This document shows positions 44,210-52,517 of a stretch of 64,000 nt of DNA, piece by piece. This DNA is from Clostridium merdae (GTDB taxonomy: Bacteria; Bacillota; Clostridia; Oscillospirales; Acutalibacteraceae): assembly GCF_900176635.1 (NCBI RefSeq), contig NZ_FXLN01000003.1, forward strand, positions 310,001 to 374,000, in the 5' to 3' direction. Within the stretch, counting starts at the first letter, position 1. Every line of letters begins with the position of its first letter. Under the pieces are notes generated by a model, which worked only from the letters and a program-made list of their open reading frames with translations, was not told the DNA's origin and made no database searches. The translations under genes were made by a program, and so were the position numbers.

Positions 44210-44917
44210 TTATTTCATAAGAAATGATTCCATCTCTTTTTTCAAAGCCTCATATTGTGAGGCCGTAATTTGTAATTTGCCATTTTTCACACTTACCAGA
44301 TGCTTGCCTGCCAGTCTTGAAACGGCTCGGTTTACTGTGCGTACACTGTTCCCCGTTGTTTCGGCAATCTCCATACGGGTATAGGATAGGCGAATGGAGT
44401 CGGGCATATCCCCGCTTTTCTCATAAGCACGAATTAAAAATTGAACCACCTTGCCGTCTGAATCCAGAAAATGCAAATTGCGTTCATTGGCCGTTTGGTT
44501 AATGTAGCTATTTAAAATCCACCGTACATGCAGGAAAAACAGCTCTAGGTCACATCGCATCCACAAAAGATATACATCTGTTGGGAAAGCCACTAACCTG
44601 CACGGCGTTACTGCACGAACCTCGGCAATATAACGGGGAATTCCGCCTAATGCTTCATATTCGCCAAAAAAATCCGGTGCATCCGACTCGGTTAACATGT
44701 AGCGTGAGATGCGGGTTTGGTTCGTAACGACGGACACGCGGCCTTTCATGAGGTAATACACCATGTTGCTCGGGTCATCTTCATGAATGAGGCTTTCACC
44801 TGCGGAAAGGGTAACGGGGTACACTTGGCCGTCCGCCGGGTATTTCGCCAATATTTTGCGCAGTTCTTTGCGAAAAGGCTCGCTTTCTGCCTCGATATAT
44901 TCGCTTACCTTCACCAT
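44210..44917 (-). CDS. Crp/Fnr family transcriptional regulator
   Basis: About 235 residues. An N-terminal cyclic-nucleotide-binding fold contains LSAGESLIHEDDPSNMVYYL. A C-terminal winged helix carries MEIAETTGNSVRTVNRAVSR. No cysteine cluster for an Fnr-type iron-sulfur centre is seen, so the signal is probably a small molecule. The ATG at 44917 follows GGGAGGGG. It precedes yjjI in the same direction with a 71-base gap and may control yjjI-yjjW. Confidence 0.88.
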   Translation of the reverse strand: MVKVSEYIEAESEPFRKELRKILAKYPADGQVYPVTLSAGESLIHEDDPSNMVYYLMKGRVSVVTNQTRISRYMLTESDAPDFFGEYEALGGIPRYIAEVRAVTPCRLVAFPTDVYLLWMRCDLELFFLHVRWILNSYINQTANERNLHFLDSDGKVVQFLIRAYEKSGDMPDSIRLSYTRMEIAETTGNSVRTVNRAVSRLAGKHLVSVKNGKLQITASQYEALKKEMESFLMK

Positions 44918-45141
44918 GTCCCCTCCCTTCCCATTTAAAAAGTACTGCCTCAATGTGCAAATTGCAGCACTATTCTTTCTTTTAGAAGCGTTGCTTTAAT
45001 TGTATTTTATATCAATAGAGCAGAGAAATAAAAGGACTCGTGTCCTCTTTTTAAAAATATAGCATAATTTCTACTGCGCATCTGCTATTTTGTGCAAATT
45101 AACGGTAATAATGCTTTTTTCTGGATTCCCTCATTTTGTTC

Positions 45142-45170
45142 TTGACAGTAAAGAGCTTTATTGATACACT
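45142..45170 (+). promoter_or_regulatory. Promoter of psuK-psuG
   Basis: Perfect TTGACA (45142-45147), a 17-base spacer and TACACT (45165-45170), about 70 bases upstream of the psuK ATG, in the 319-base gap between divergent genes. Confidence 0.8.
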
Positions 45171-45236
45171 AAAACTAATAAAGCATAAGCATAAGATTAC
45201 GCCACTAAACAATTGATTATAAAGTGAAGTGATAAC

Positions 45237-46319
45237 ATGATAACAGAAAGAGAACGCCAAATTTTACAGTGGATTGAAAAGAACCCCACCATATCGCAGC
45301 AAGAGCTGGCAGATAAAGCGGGTATCTCTCGTTCGTCTGTTGCGGTGCACATTTCGAACCTGATGAAAAAAGGCAGAATTCTTGGTAAGAGCTATATTCT
45401 GCAAAAAACACCTTACGTGGTTGTCATTGGCGGAGCAAATATCGACATTGCCGGTAAGCCGTATTCCACTCTTGTACAGCGCGATTCAAACCCCGGGCGA
45501 GTCTCGCTCTCCCCTGGAGGCGTAGGAAGAAATATCGCACAGAATTTAGCGATGCTCGACGCTGAGGTAAAGCTGATTACCGCCCTTGGAGAAGATGCTT
45601 ATGCAACGGAACTGGTCGGGAGCTGCCGAAGTGCGGGAATTGATATTACCGAATCCTTAACAGTACCGGGGGGCACTACCTCCACCTATGTTTTCATCAC
45701 CAATGAACATGGGGATATGGAACTTGCAATCTCAGACATGAAGATTTACGAAAACCTGACGCCACAGTATTTAGAAAAGCGTTCAGACCTAATTAGCAAT
45801 GCAGCGTTGTGTATTATAGATACCAACCTGTCTGCGGAGACCATTCGCTACATTGCGGAAACATTTCATGTGCCACTGTTCTGCGACCCGGTGTCTACCG
45901 CAAAGGCGACAAAGCTTTCGGGCCTACTGGGTAAATTCCACACGCTAAAACCAAACCTTTTGGAGGCAGAACTGCTCAGTGGTGTAAAGATTCATGATGA
46001 ACGGTCTTTGGAGCAAGCGGCAAACGCACTGCTACAAACCGGGTTATCGCAAGTATTTATCTCGATGGGGCAAAACGGCGTTTATTGTGCAAACCAAGAG
46101 CAGCATGTCACCGTGCCGCCAATTCCCAGCGATATTGTAAACACCACAGGCGCCGGAGACAGCATGATGGCTGCGGTTGCTTGGGGCTGGCTACAAAACT
46201 TTTCAATGGAAGATTGTGCCCGTGCTGGTATGGCTGCGGCATCTATTTGTATTGAGAGTGTGGGCACCATTAGCCCGCAGATGAGCTGCGAAAACGTATT
46301 ACAGAAAATGAAGAAATAA
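45237..46319 (+). CDS. psuK: Pseudouridine kinase with N-terminal winged helix
   Basis: 360 residues. Residues about 1-52 form a winged helix (QQELADKAGISRSSVAVHIS), followed by a PfkB-type kinase with GGVGRNIAQNLAMLDAEV and the catalytic NTTGAGDSMMAAVAWG. This architecture and the psuG gene immediately downstream identify pseudouridine kinase, which makes pseudouridine 5'-phosphate. The extra DNA-binding domain suggests that it also regulates its own operon. Confidence 0.93.
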   Translation: MITERERQILQWIEKNPTISQQELADKAGISRSSVAVHISNLMKKGRILGKSYILQKTPYVVVIGGANIDIAGKPYSTLVQRDSNPGRVSLSPGGVGRNIAQNLAMLDAEVKLITALGEDAYATELVGSCRSAGIDITESLTVPGGTTSTYVFITNEHGDMELAISDMKIYENLTPQYLEKRSDLISNAALCIIDTNLSAETIRYIAETFHVPLFCDPVSTAKATKLSGLLGKFHTLKPNLLEAELLSGVKIHDERSLEQAANALLQTGLSQVFISMGQNGVYCANQEQHVTVPPIPSDIVNTTGAGDSMMAAVAWGWLQNFSMEDCARAGMAAASICIESVGTISPQMSCENVLQKMKK

Positions 46320-46386
46320 GTTATTAGATAAAACCGCTTTCGTTTCCCATTGAAAATACGAAAGCACTGCTGAAAGGAGTCACATT

Positions 46387-47313
46387 ATGAATAACCTAAA
46401 AAAATATCTTGAAGTTTCCCCCGAGGTACAAGAGGCACTTGCAGCTAATAAGCCGGTTGTTGCTCTTGAGTCAACCATTATCTCTCACGGTATGCCTTAC
46501 CCCCAGAACGTAGAAACCGCACTAAAGGTAGAGCAAATCATCCGTGATAACGGTGCCGTTCCCGCAACCGTTGCCATTATTGGCGGCAAGCTGCGTGCTG
46601 GCCTTTCGAAAGATGAGATTGATTACCTTGGCAAAAAAGGCCTTAGCGTAACGAAAGCCAGCCGCAGAGACCTTGCTGTACTGGCTGCGCGCGGTGAGGA
46701 CGGCGCAACCACAGTTGCCGCGACAATGATTGTTGCCGCACTGGCTGGCATCTCCGTATTCGCAACCGGCGGCATTGGTGGCGTACACCGCGGAGCTGAA
46801 ACAACCATGGATATTTCTGCCGACTTGGATGAACTGGCAATGACTCCAGTAATGGTCGTCTGCGCCGGCGCAAAATCCATTCTCGACATTGGTCTTACCA
46901 TGGAATACCTTGAGACCAAGGGCGTGTCTGTTCTTGGCTACCAAACCGAAGAGCTGCCTGCATTCTATACCCGTAAAAGCGGCTTTAAAGTAGACTACCG
47001 TATTGATACTCCCACAGAGCTTGCAAAAATCTTCCAAGCCAAGGAAGATTTGAACATGAAGGGCGGCATGCTCGTAACAAACCCCATTCCGGAAGAATTC
47101 GCAATGGATCACGATTACATTTCGAAATCCATTGAAGATGCCTGCGAAGAGGCCGAGAAGCTTGGGATTAAAGGAAAAGAGACAACTCCCTTCCTGCTGG
47201 ATAAAATCCAGAAAATCACCGGCGGCAAAAGCCTGGAGGCAAACATTCAGCTGGTGTTTAACAACGCCGCACTCGGCGCAAAAATTGCGGCTGAGCTTAG
47301 CAAATTAAAGTAA
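46387..47313 (+). CDS. psuG: Pseudouridine-5'-phosphate glycosidase
   Basis: 308 residues, normal length. Diagnostic segments are VALESTIISHGMPYPQNVET, DGATTVAATMIVAALAGISV and FATGGIGGVHRGAETTMDIS. It splits pseudouridine 5'-phosphate into uracil and ribose 5-phosphate. It forms a two-gene operon with psuK (67-base gap, GAAAGGAG ribosome site) and ends at a strong terminator. Confidence 0.97.
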   Translation: MNNLKKYLEVSPEVQEALAANKPVVALESTIISHGMPYPQNVETALKVEQIIRDNGAVPATVAIIGGKLRAGLSKDEIDYLGKKGLSVTKASRRDLAVLAARGEDGATTVAATMIVAALAGISVFATGGIGGVHRGAETTMDISADLDELAMTPVMVVCAGAKSILDIGLTMEYLETKGVSVLGYQTEELPAFYTRKSGFKVDYRIDTPTELAKIFQAKEDLNMKGGMLVTNPIPEEFAMDHDYISKSIEDACEEAEKLGIKGKETTPFLLDKIQKITGGKSLEANIQLVFNNAALGAKIAAELSKLK

Positions 47314-47337
47314 GCTTATTTACACGTAAGCTAGTAT

Positions 47338-47380
47338 AAAAGGGCAGAGAAACAAATTTGTTTCTCTGCCCCTTTTTATA
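47338..47380. terminator. Bidirectional terminator, GGCAGAGAAAC hairpin family
   Basis: AAAAGGGCAGAGAAAC/GTTTCTCTGCCCCTTTT hairpin between convergent psuG and the immunity-like gene. Confidence 0.9.
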
Positions 47381-47382
47381 CT

Positions 47383-47664
47383 TTACAATGTAACCAATAT
47401 CTCTTTAGTAATAGCATAATCGTTTATTATTTTAATTAAATTATTACGATAAACAGCTTCCGCTGCATGAATATCTTTTCCGCCCTCGCCATCATCATAT
47501 TCAGGAAATATGATGAAATTAGCATGATCCATTTTTTTAATAATATATTCGTTTCCTTCAAATTCACCGTTTCTAATATGATAAGATGTAATAAAGGCTA
47601 TAATGTCATTATAAAGTTCTTGGGTGTTTATTTCGGATCGCAAAAAACTATTTAATACATCCAT
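47383..47664 (-). CDS. Small immunity-like protein (third cassette)
   Basis: 93 residues, acidic, AT-rich coding, no signal peptide. I do not recognise its family. It follows a toxin C-terminal remnant (47679-47969) by 14 bases in the same direction, which is the standard toxin-then-immunity order of polymorphic toxin arrays. The inference rests on context, size and acidity. Its stop abuts the terminator shared with psuG. Confidence 0.6.
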   Translation of the reverse strand: MDVLNSFLRSEINTQELYNDIIAFITSYHIRNGEFEGNEYIIKKMDHANFIIFPEYDDGEGGKDIHAAEAVYRNNLIKIINDYAITKEILVTL

Positions 47665-47678
47665 TTTAATTTTCCTCT

Positions 47679-47969
47679 CTACGTAACTGGATATGCACTT
47701 AGCATACCGCCATCATCTGATATAACAATTTTTATAAGTTGCTGACCTTTAGTACCAACCTTTTGTCCAGCATCAATAATGATTTCGTAACTTTGCTGTC
47801 CCTTTTTAGTCAACCCATTATCACTAATTGATTTTACTGTCCCATCTTTTATTGCCTTCTGCAAAATTTTCTCAGAATCACTTTTATTTTTCCCCAAGAA
47901 TTTCGCACCATTTCCACCAGTATAAGATAAATGCTTAGGTTTAACGAAGGCTTTACTGATATCAAAGCC
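47679..47969 (-). pseudogene. Orphan toxin C-terminal domain remnant
   Basis: An open frame of 96 residues is preceded directly by an in-frame TAG (47970-47972) and has no start with a ribosome site before an internal ATG-less GKNKSDS segment. It reads like the end of a secreted toxin, with SYTGGNGAKFLGKNKSDSEK followed by an exchange of basic and acidic residues. Expression is unlikely, but it can be recombined onto a full-length toxin gene. The toxin activity is not identified. Confidence 0.55.
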
Positions 47970-47977
47970 CTAACACA

Positions 47978-48490
47978 TTAAGAAGGCAGGGAAACGGTTC
48001 GTTTCTCTGCCTTCTCTAGTTTTAAAACAATCCTTTTTCTTTTATACTTAAGAAACTCTCGTGGGTTTTTAACAAATTTGAATTCATTTGATTTTTTTAT
48101 TGCAATAATCATCTGCTCTGCTATTGTCTCTATCACTTCGTTATTTTCAGATAAAAAAACTGCTTCATTTTTTTCAGCAAAATTAATAACTGAATTTAAA
48201 ACATCAACATCAAGTGACATCAGACTGAATCGACCAGAAACATCTAATAGAGAACCATCTTGGTAGTATAATTCAATGCAATTTTCATCTGATAGTCCAA
48301 ATAATCTTACATCTTTACTCCATCCCTTAGTTTGCGTTAAATGCTTAGATAAGTCAACAAGTGTAGATTCATTAATATCAAATCCTTTCCAAGAGGATAT
48401 TTTCTCATTGTTAAAATTGATATTATCTAAATCACTTTTAAACAACTTGACCTTTGGTATTAATTTAAAATTAAATTGCCATATTGCCAT
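47978..48490 (-). CDS. Immunity-like protein (second cassette)
   Basis: 170 residues, AT-rich, no signal peptide, family not recognised. It begins MAIWQFNFKLIPKVKL, which is common among immunity proteins, and overlaps the preceding toxin remnant by 20 bases. Its last dozen codons lie inside a hairpin of the GGCAGAGAAAC family (47981-48015), so the C-terminus may have been created by recombination at that element. Confidence 0.6.
   Translation of the reverse strand: MAIWQFNFKLIPKVKLFKSDLDNINFNNEKISSWKGFDINESTLVDLSKHLTQTKGWSKDVRLFGLSDENCIELYYQDGSLLDVSGRFSLMSLDVDVLNSVINFAEKNEAVFLSENNEVIETIAEQMIIAIKKSNEFKFVKNPREFLKYKRKRIVLKLEKAEKRTVSLPS
47981..48015 (-). repeat. GGCAGRGAAAC hairpin overlapping a coding end
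   Basis: AGAAGGCAGGGAAACG/CGTTTCTCTGCCTTCT is related to the terminators at 30999 and 47338. Here it encodes the end of the immunity-like protein and lacks a good T run. Confidence 0.65.
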
Positions 48491-48644
48491 TTCTAATTCT
48501 CTTTATTAAGTTTCCCCAAAACAAATCATTTGTTGTTTCATATCCCATATAAGGCAAATCCACTTTTTGAGAAGGAACCTCTTTTATCCCAAACTGTTTC
48601 GCTACCCTATTATGAATCCTGCAAATCTTGATTTTATGCTCTAT
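48471..48644 (-). pseudogene. Second toxin C-terminal remnant
   Basis: 57 open codons follow an in-frame TAA (48645-48647) and end inside the second immunity-like gene. The peptide contains ICRIHNRVAKQFGIKEVP and DLPYMGYETTNDLFWGNLI. It has no start codon with a ribosome site. The position before an immunity-like gene with a short overlap is typical of a displaced toxin end. It overlaps the end of the first immunity-like gene by 11 bases. Confidence 0.45.
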
Positions 48645-48858
48645 TTAACCTTTCTTTGGCTTCACTTAATAAGCCATTAAGCCATTCTACTGGAATAATA
48701 AGGTCTTTATTCGTTGCATACCATTTCATCTCAAGACCATCTTCACCTTGCTTTATAACAGCAACGTCTTCATCATTGAACAATATTTCTACAATGAGAT
48801 TGTAATCATCAAATGGATCATTTGCAAAATCTGCATTCCATCCGCTCATTCTTTTCAC
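48634..48858 (-). CDS. Small acidic immunity-like protein (first cassette)
   Basis: 74 residues, strongly acidic (NDPFDDYNLIVEILFNDEDV), without signal or membrane segment. It begins three bases after the toxin stop with AAGGAGTG upstream, so it is translationally coupled to the toxin. That arrangement is the classic sign of a cognate immunity protein. The family is not recognised. Confidence 0.65.
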   Translation of the reverse strand: MKRMSGWNADFANDPFDDYNLIVEILFNDEDVAVIKQGEDGLEMKWYATNKDLIIPVEWLNGLLSEAKERLNRA

Positions 48859-48861
48859 TCC

Positions 48862-49731
48862 TTATTTTGTAGGTGTATATTTCTCTAGAAACCCTATAAA
48901 TGATTTTCCATCTGCTGAATATCTAACACCTGTTCCATCTGGCATACGAACATCTAAAACATCACCATATGCCTTGGTATTCCTCACAGCAGCAGTAGAA
49001 TTGGGATTATCAAGTACTTGATTTAAATAATTAATTCCTTGCTCAGTATTCTTTGCAACATTACCAGTTACTTCACCAGTGAAAGTCCCTGCTCTTTGAG
49101 CGTTTCCAGCATGTTTCTGAAATGCTCTTCCAATTGGAGTTACTCCTCCTTTTCCAGGGGCACCTGCAACTTTAGTAAGTCCCTCTCTAGTTATTCCGGA
49201 AGGTAAAATGTCATTTATAGCTTTACCCGCTCCCTTAACAACACCGCCAACAGCCTTCTCTGCATCCTTTACCTGCTCTGCTGCTTTAACTCCATCCGTT
49301 ACTATTCCGGCGGCTTTCATGCCCTTTGCTGCGGCGGAGGCATCCGCCACCGCTCCTATCCCTTTCGCCGCCAGACGGGTACCTGTACCTGCCGAACCGA
49401 TGACTGGTACGAATGCCGCTCCAGAGATTGCTGCATTACTTATATCACCTTGCGCTAAATAAATCAAGGCATTTGCAGCGTCAGCTACCTCTCCATACAC
49501 AGGTACAAATCCTGCTACGTCTAGCCCCGTGTGGATTTTCTCCACATTCTCTGCTGCCACAGCTTTTGCTTTTGTTACTGCTTCCGTTACTTGGCTCACC
49601 GCACTGGTGACGGCTTGTCCCACAGTAACAGCCGTAGACTGTATTGCTTTGCCGGAATCCGAGAATGAACTTTTTACCGTATCTACCACTTTACCTGCGG
49701 TTGCCATTGCAGAACTAACCGTATTTTTCAC
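48862..49731 (-). CDS. Polymorphic toxin-like protein, probably frameshifted at its N-terminus
   Basis: 289 residues from a GTG. There is an Ala/Val-rich helical start (about 1-68), then a hydrophobic pre-toxin segment GLDVAGFVPVYGEVADAANA and AAFVPVIGSAG, then a Gly-rich part and a C-terminal module (about 180-289) with TPIGRAFQKHAGNAQRAGTF and DVLDVRMPDGTGVRYSADGK. The pre-toxin plus toxin order is that of WXG/Rhs-type effectors, and I recall similar ends on Rhs-family toxins, possibly nucleases. The open frame extends upstream to 49794 with RPPGVKNTV and related residues. A better start (ATG 49810 after CAGGAG) reads MARIMRSYSSSYS in another frame. A single-base shift near 49770-49785 would join them. 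Confidence 0.7.
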   Translation of the reverse strand: MKNTVSSAMATAGKVVDTVKSSFSDSGKAIQSTAVTVGQAVTSAVSQVTEAVTKAKAVAAENVEKIHTGLDVAGFVPVYGEVADAANALIYLAQGDISNAAISGAAFVPVIGSAGTGTRLAAKGIGAVADASAAAKGMKAAGIVTDGVKAAEQVKDAEKAVGGVVKGAGKAINDILPSGITREGLTKVAGAPGKGGVTPIGRAFQKHAGNAQRAGTFTGEVTGNVAKNTEQGINYLNQVLDNPNSTAAVRNTKAYGDVLDVRMPDGTGVRYSADGKSFIGFLEKYTPTK

Positions 49732-49869
49732 ACCAGGAGGCCTTGCTTGTGCTTGTGTTCGTTCTTCTCTAGGAGTAGGACGAACTGTATGATCTCATTA
49801 TTCTTGCCATAAACTTACGGACTCCTGATTATTTATTTCACTACATTATGTTTATGTAATGATTGCAAA

Positions 49870-50568
49870 TTAATAAGAGCCCCCAAACACTCTGCCATTT
49901 GCCGCATATGTGGACGAATGGGACAAGGTATATTGATCCTCTAAAATATAACCGCCGTTTACAAATAGCTTTAGCGTCCACTGCCCCTCCGGGTAAACCT
50001 TATCCTGCTCCTGCAAGGGAAGCCAGAACCATAGGTATACGGGCTCATCCGGTGAATACTCGTCCTCAAACAGAATATTTTCCGAATAATCAAAAAATTG
50101 GCCATGAGCATCAAACCAGAGGGCACTAATGCAATGCAGCCCTTTAATATTGGTAAAGCTAAAACGCGTTACCAATTGCTTATCCATTCCCAAGTGAAAT
50201 GTTTTTTTATTGATTGCCACCGGAAGCTCTGTTTGTACCGATGTAACCGCATAGCTTTCTATATTTAAAGAATACTGTTCATTGCTGTACAGCTGCTCTT
50301 CTTGCTCGTTAATAACGATTACCGACCAAAGCTCATCATACAAATGCGGCAGAAACACATTATTCTGCGGGTCATTGAGCATGAACTGCTCATTAATCAA
50401 GAATTTATAATAATGCTCGCCGGGAGGGAGTTCGGCTTCGGTCACCCAGCCACCCTGCTCCCGTTTCATCTCACCCGCTTTTTCATCATACCCGTTAAAT
50501 GAGCCTAACACAGAGACACTTTGCACGCAGAGATAGGGGCTTTCTTGTAACGTAAACTTGATTTTCAT
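49870..50568 (-). CDS. CBM48-like (E-set, glycogen-binding) domain protein
   Basis: About 232 residues. The N-terminal part (about 1-95) has the CBM48/isoamylase-N pattern: VSVLGSFNGYDEKAGEMKRE, GGWVTEAELPPGEHYYKFLI and NDPQNNVFLP. The rest is a second beta-rich domain with many aromatic residues. There is no catalytic domain and no signal peptide. AGAAGGG precedes the ATG at 50568. It may bind glycogen or regulate a polysaccharide enzyme. Downstream, 60 bases away in the same direction, is the toxin gene, but no functional link is evident. Confidence 0.7.
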   Translation of the reverse strand: MKIKFTLQESPYLCVQSVSVLGSFNGYDEKAGEMKREQGGWVTEAELPPGEHYYKFLINEQFMLNDPQNNVFLPHLYDELWSVIVINEQEEQLYSNEQYSLNIESYAVTSVQTELPVAINKKTFHLGMDKQLVTRFSFTNIKGLHCISALWFDAHGQFFDYSENILFEDEYSPDEPVYLWFWLPLQEQDKVYPEGQWTLKLFVNGGYILEDQYTLSHSSTYAANGRVFGGSY

Positions 50569-50783
50569 AAAATCCCTTCTTCCATGTTTTTTAGGTAGCA
50601 CTACTGTTTTACGATTGTTTGTATCCACTTCTCCTGAATACGACATTTTTCGCCAAGCTCACATGTATGTATTGAGCCATTTCCGCACAGACATTCCTTG
50701 TAAATCTAGTAAATATATCGAAAAAAAGAGAAAAATAATTAGAATTAAATGAGAAAATATAAAATAATTGATATTTATAATAA

Positions 50784-50820
50784 CGATAGGGGTTATCAGT
50801 AAATCCGATAACCCCTATTT
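50784..50820. terminator. Hairpin in the 50.6-51.0 kb gap
   Basis: GATAGGGGTTATC/GATAACCCCTAT hairpin with a T-rich end on the plus strand. The 50569-51023 gap holds no credible gene. Confidence 0.6.
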
Positions 50821-50880
50821 CTAATTTTTAAATGCCCTATTTGAATAAAAATTATTTGCAATTGTTGTTTACTAAAAATA

Positions 50881-50918
50881 TAAAAAACTGCTAAGAACAT
50901 TTCTTAGCAGTTTTTTTA
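50881..50918. terminator. Bidirectional-type terminator after the HD-GYP gene
   Basis: Perfect hairpin AAAAAACTGCTAAGAA/TTCTTAGCAGTTTTTT with a 4-base loop and T runs on both strands, about 105 bases past the HD-GYP stop. Confidence 0.85.
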
Positions 50919-51023
50919 TATTGAAAAGTTGCGATTCATTTTCTTTTTTGTGCTCATTATGAAAGAAAACAATTCGTGCGACTGTTAGTTTAAGCAAACC
51001 CCCAGACCCGTTCCTGCTTGCTC

Positions 51024-51698
51024 TTAAGCATCATTCTGTACTAAGTGCATTTGGGACCAAACTGCTTTTTGAATGAAATCTCTATTATTTAGAAATAATT
51101 CTGATAGAACAGGGTCAAACTGTGTACCTGCACACCGTTCAATTTCATGAAACGCTTCATCTATGGAGCGCTTGAGGCGGTATGGTCGCCCGCTTATGAT
51201 TGCATCGAAAGCATCACAAAGAGAGGTAATACGGGCCACGATTGGAATTTCTCTTCCTTGCAGCCCAAATGGGTACCCATGTCCATCCCAATGCTCGTGG
51301 TGGCTCAGTGCAGCCTCCACCGTAAGCTTAAAAAATCGTTCATCCTGAAAGCATACCGTATTTTGCTTTAGGCAGCTTAAAATATTCTTTCCATAAATCG
51401 GGTGCTGCTGTACAATCATTATCTCGTCTGGAGTAAGCTTCCCCGGTTTCTCTAAAATTGAGCTGTCTACCCAAAGCTTACCAATGTCGTGATAAAAGGC
51501 TGCACGACCAAACATGAGGCAGTCTTCCAATTCAACTTCCGGATACCGGTTTGATGTAATGCAAAAGCAAAACACTCTTGTAAAAAGCTCTACACGGCTC
51601 ATGTGTGTAAACAAGCTATGGGGCATTTTCTGTAGTAAATGGTCAAGGGTTAACTGCGATGCTGGCGAATCATTCATTCTTGTCATCTCCATACTCAA
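51024..51698 (-). CDS. HD-GYP domain protein
   Basis: About 224 residues (the start is a TTG or the ATG two codons later). The HD motif is in YHDIGKLWVDSSILEKPGKL, the second histidine set in HHEHWDGHGYPFGLQG, and GRPYR and AGTQFDP complete the HD-GYP signature. Members hydrolyse cyclic di-GMP or other cyclic dinucleotides. No receiver or sensor domain is attached, so control must come from another protein or from expression. Confidence 0.88.
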   Translation of the reverse strand: MSMEMTRMNDSPASQLTLDHLLQKMPHSLFTHMSRVELFTRVFCFCITSNRYPEVELEDCLMFGRAAFYHDIGKLWVDSSILEKPGKLTPDEIMIVQQHPIYGKNILSCLKQNTVCFQDERFFKLTVEAALSHHEHWDGHGYPFGLQGREIPIVARITSLCDAFDAIISGRPYRLKRSIDEAFHEIERCAGTQFDPVLSELFLNNRDFIQKAVWSQMHLVQNDA

Positions 51699-51831
51699 GT
51701 TTACCGCCGCCGCTCCGGAATAATAATAATTAGTTATTAACTATTTAGTCTAACTGCCTTTTTAGACCATTATAGCACGGTCAAACTGCACATACAATAC
51801 AAGTAACAAATATATTGGAGGTAAAGAGATT

Positions 51832-52176
51832 ATGGTGGACTACCTTGATATTGGAAAGCGAATTCGTAAAACCCGAACCGCAAAAGGCATAACCCAGGAA
51901 AAATTAGCCGAGCTCATCTGCACCGGTACAACTCACGTCAGCCATATTGAAACAGGCAATACCATCCCCAGCCTTAAAACCTTTATTGCCATTGTAAATG
52001 CACTTGAGGTTTCACCTGATGAACTTCTTTGTGGGAATATTGACCAGTCAACTCACGTTTTTCAAAATGAAATAACGCTCATTACCAACGATTGCTCCCC
52101 AAAAGAGATTCGTGTGATTGCAGAAACGATTTCATCGTTAAAAACCTCAATGCGAAACACGTTTGGGAATTCTTAA
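51832..52176 (+). CDS. XRE family helix-turn-helix regulator
   Basis: 114 residues. The N-terminal Cro/CI-type helix-turn-helix (about 7-60) contains KRIRKTRTAKGITQEKLAEL and HVSHIETGNTIPSLKTFI. The C-terminal tail is short and helical. TTGGAGG precedes the ATG. It is divergent from the HD-GYP gene and precedes the glutamate-synthase-like operon, which has its own promoter. The target is unknown. Confidence 0.9.
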   Translation: MVDYLDIGKRIRKTRTAKGITQEKLAELICTGTTHVSHIETGNTIPSLKTFIAIVNALEVSPDELLCGNIDQSTHVFQNEITLITNDCSPKEIRVIAETISSLKTSMRNTFGNS

Positions 52177-52407
52177 TTGATGTTTATGAGAATAAGATTT
52201 TGTTTCAATTCGTCCTTTCCTTATATAACCAGAATATATGTCCCTAACACTTTAACGTAATAAAACAATTGCAATAATCGATTTACACAATTGCATTTCC
52301 ATTGTTTTAATTGTTTATAATTTGCACAATAACTTATTAAATAACTAAAAAAAATCAATTTCTATCACAAAAATGAAGTATTATATTCAATTTATTTCAT
52401 TTTCGCC
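52177..52407. other. AT-rich region with direct repeats before the glutamate-synthase-like operon
   Basis: No gene. ACAATTGCAAT near 52264 and ACAATTGCATT near 52286 are direct repeats 22 bases apart, and further ATTG-rich blocks run towards the promoter. They may be activator sites for the operon that starts at 52518. Confidence 0.35.
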
Positions 52408-52436
52408 TTGACAACTACTATCTTATGGAATATGAT
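52408..52436 (+). promoter_or_regulatory. Promoter of the glutamate-synthase-like operon
   Basis: TTGACA (52408-52413), a 17-base spacer and TATGAT (52431-52436). An ATG at 52425 lies inside the promoter, which supports the later ATG at 52518 as the true start. Confidence 0.82.
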
Positions 52437-52517
52437 GAGGTAGCTAATTTTGCAAGATTTATAATTCAATCATGCAATTTTTACATTTTCTTATTACAAG
52501 CCATAGGGGTTGATAAC

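Noticed and set aside
46522..47112. 196-codon minus-strand frame opposite psuG
   Set aside because: A shadow frame; psuG motifs on the plus strand are unambiguous.
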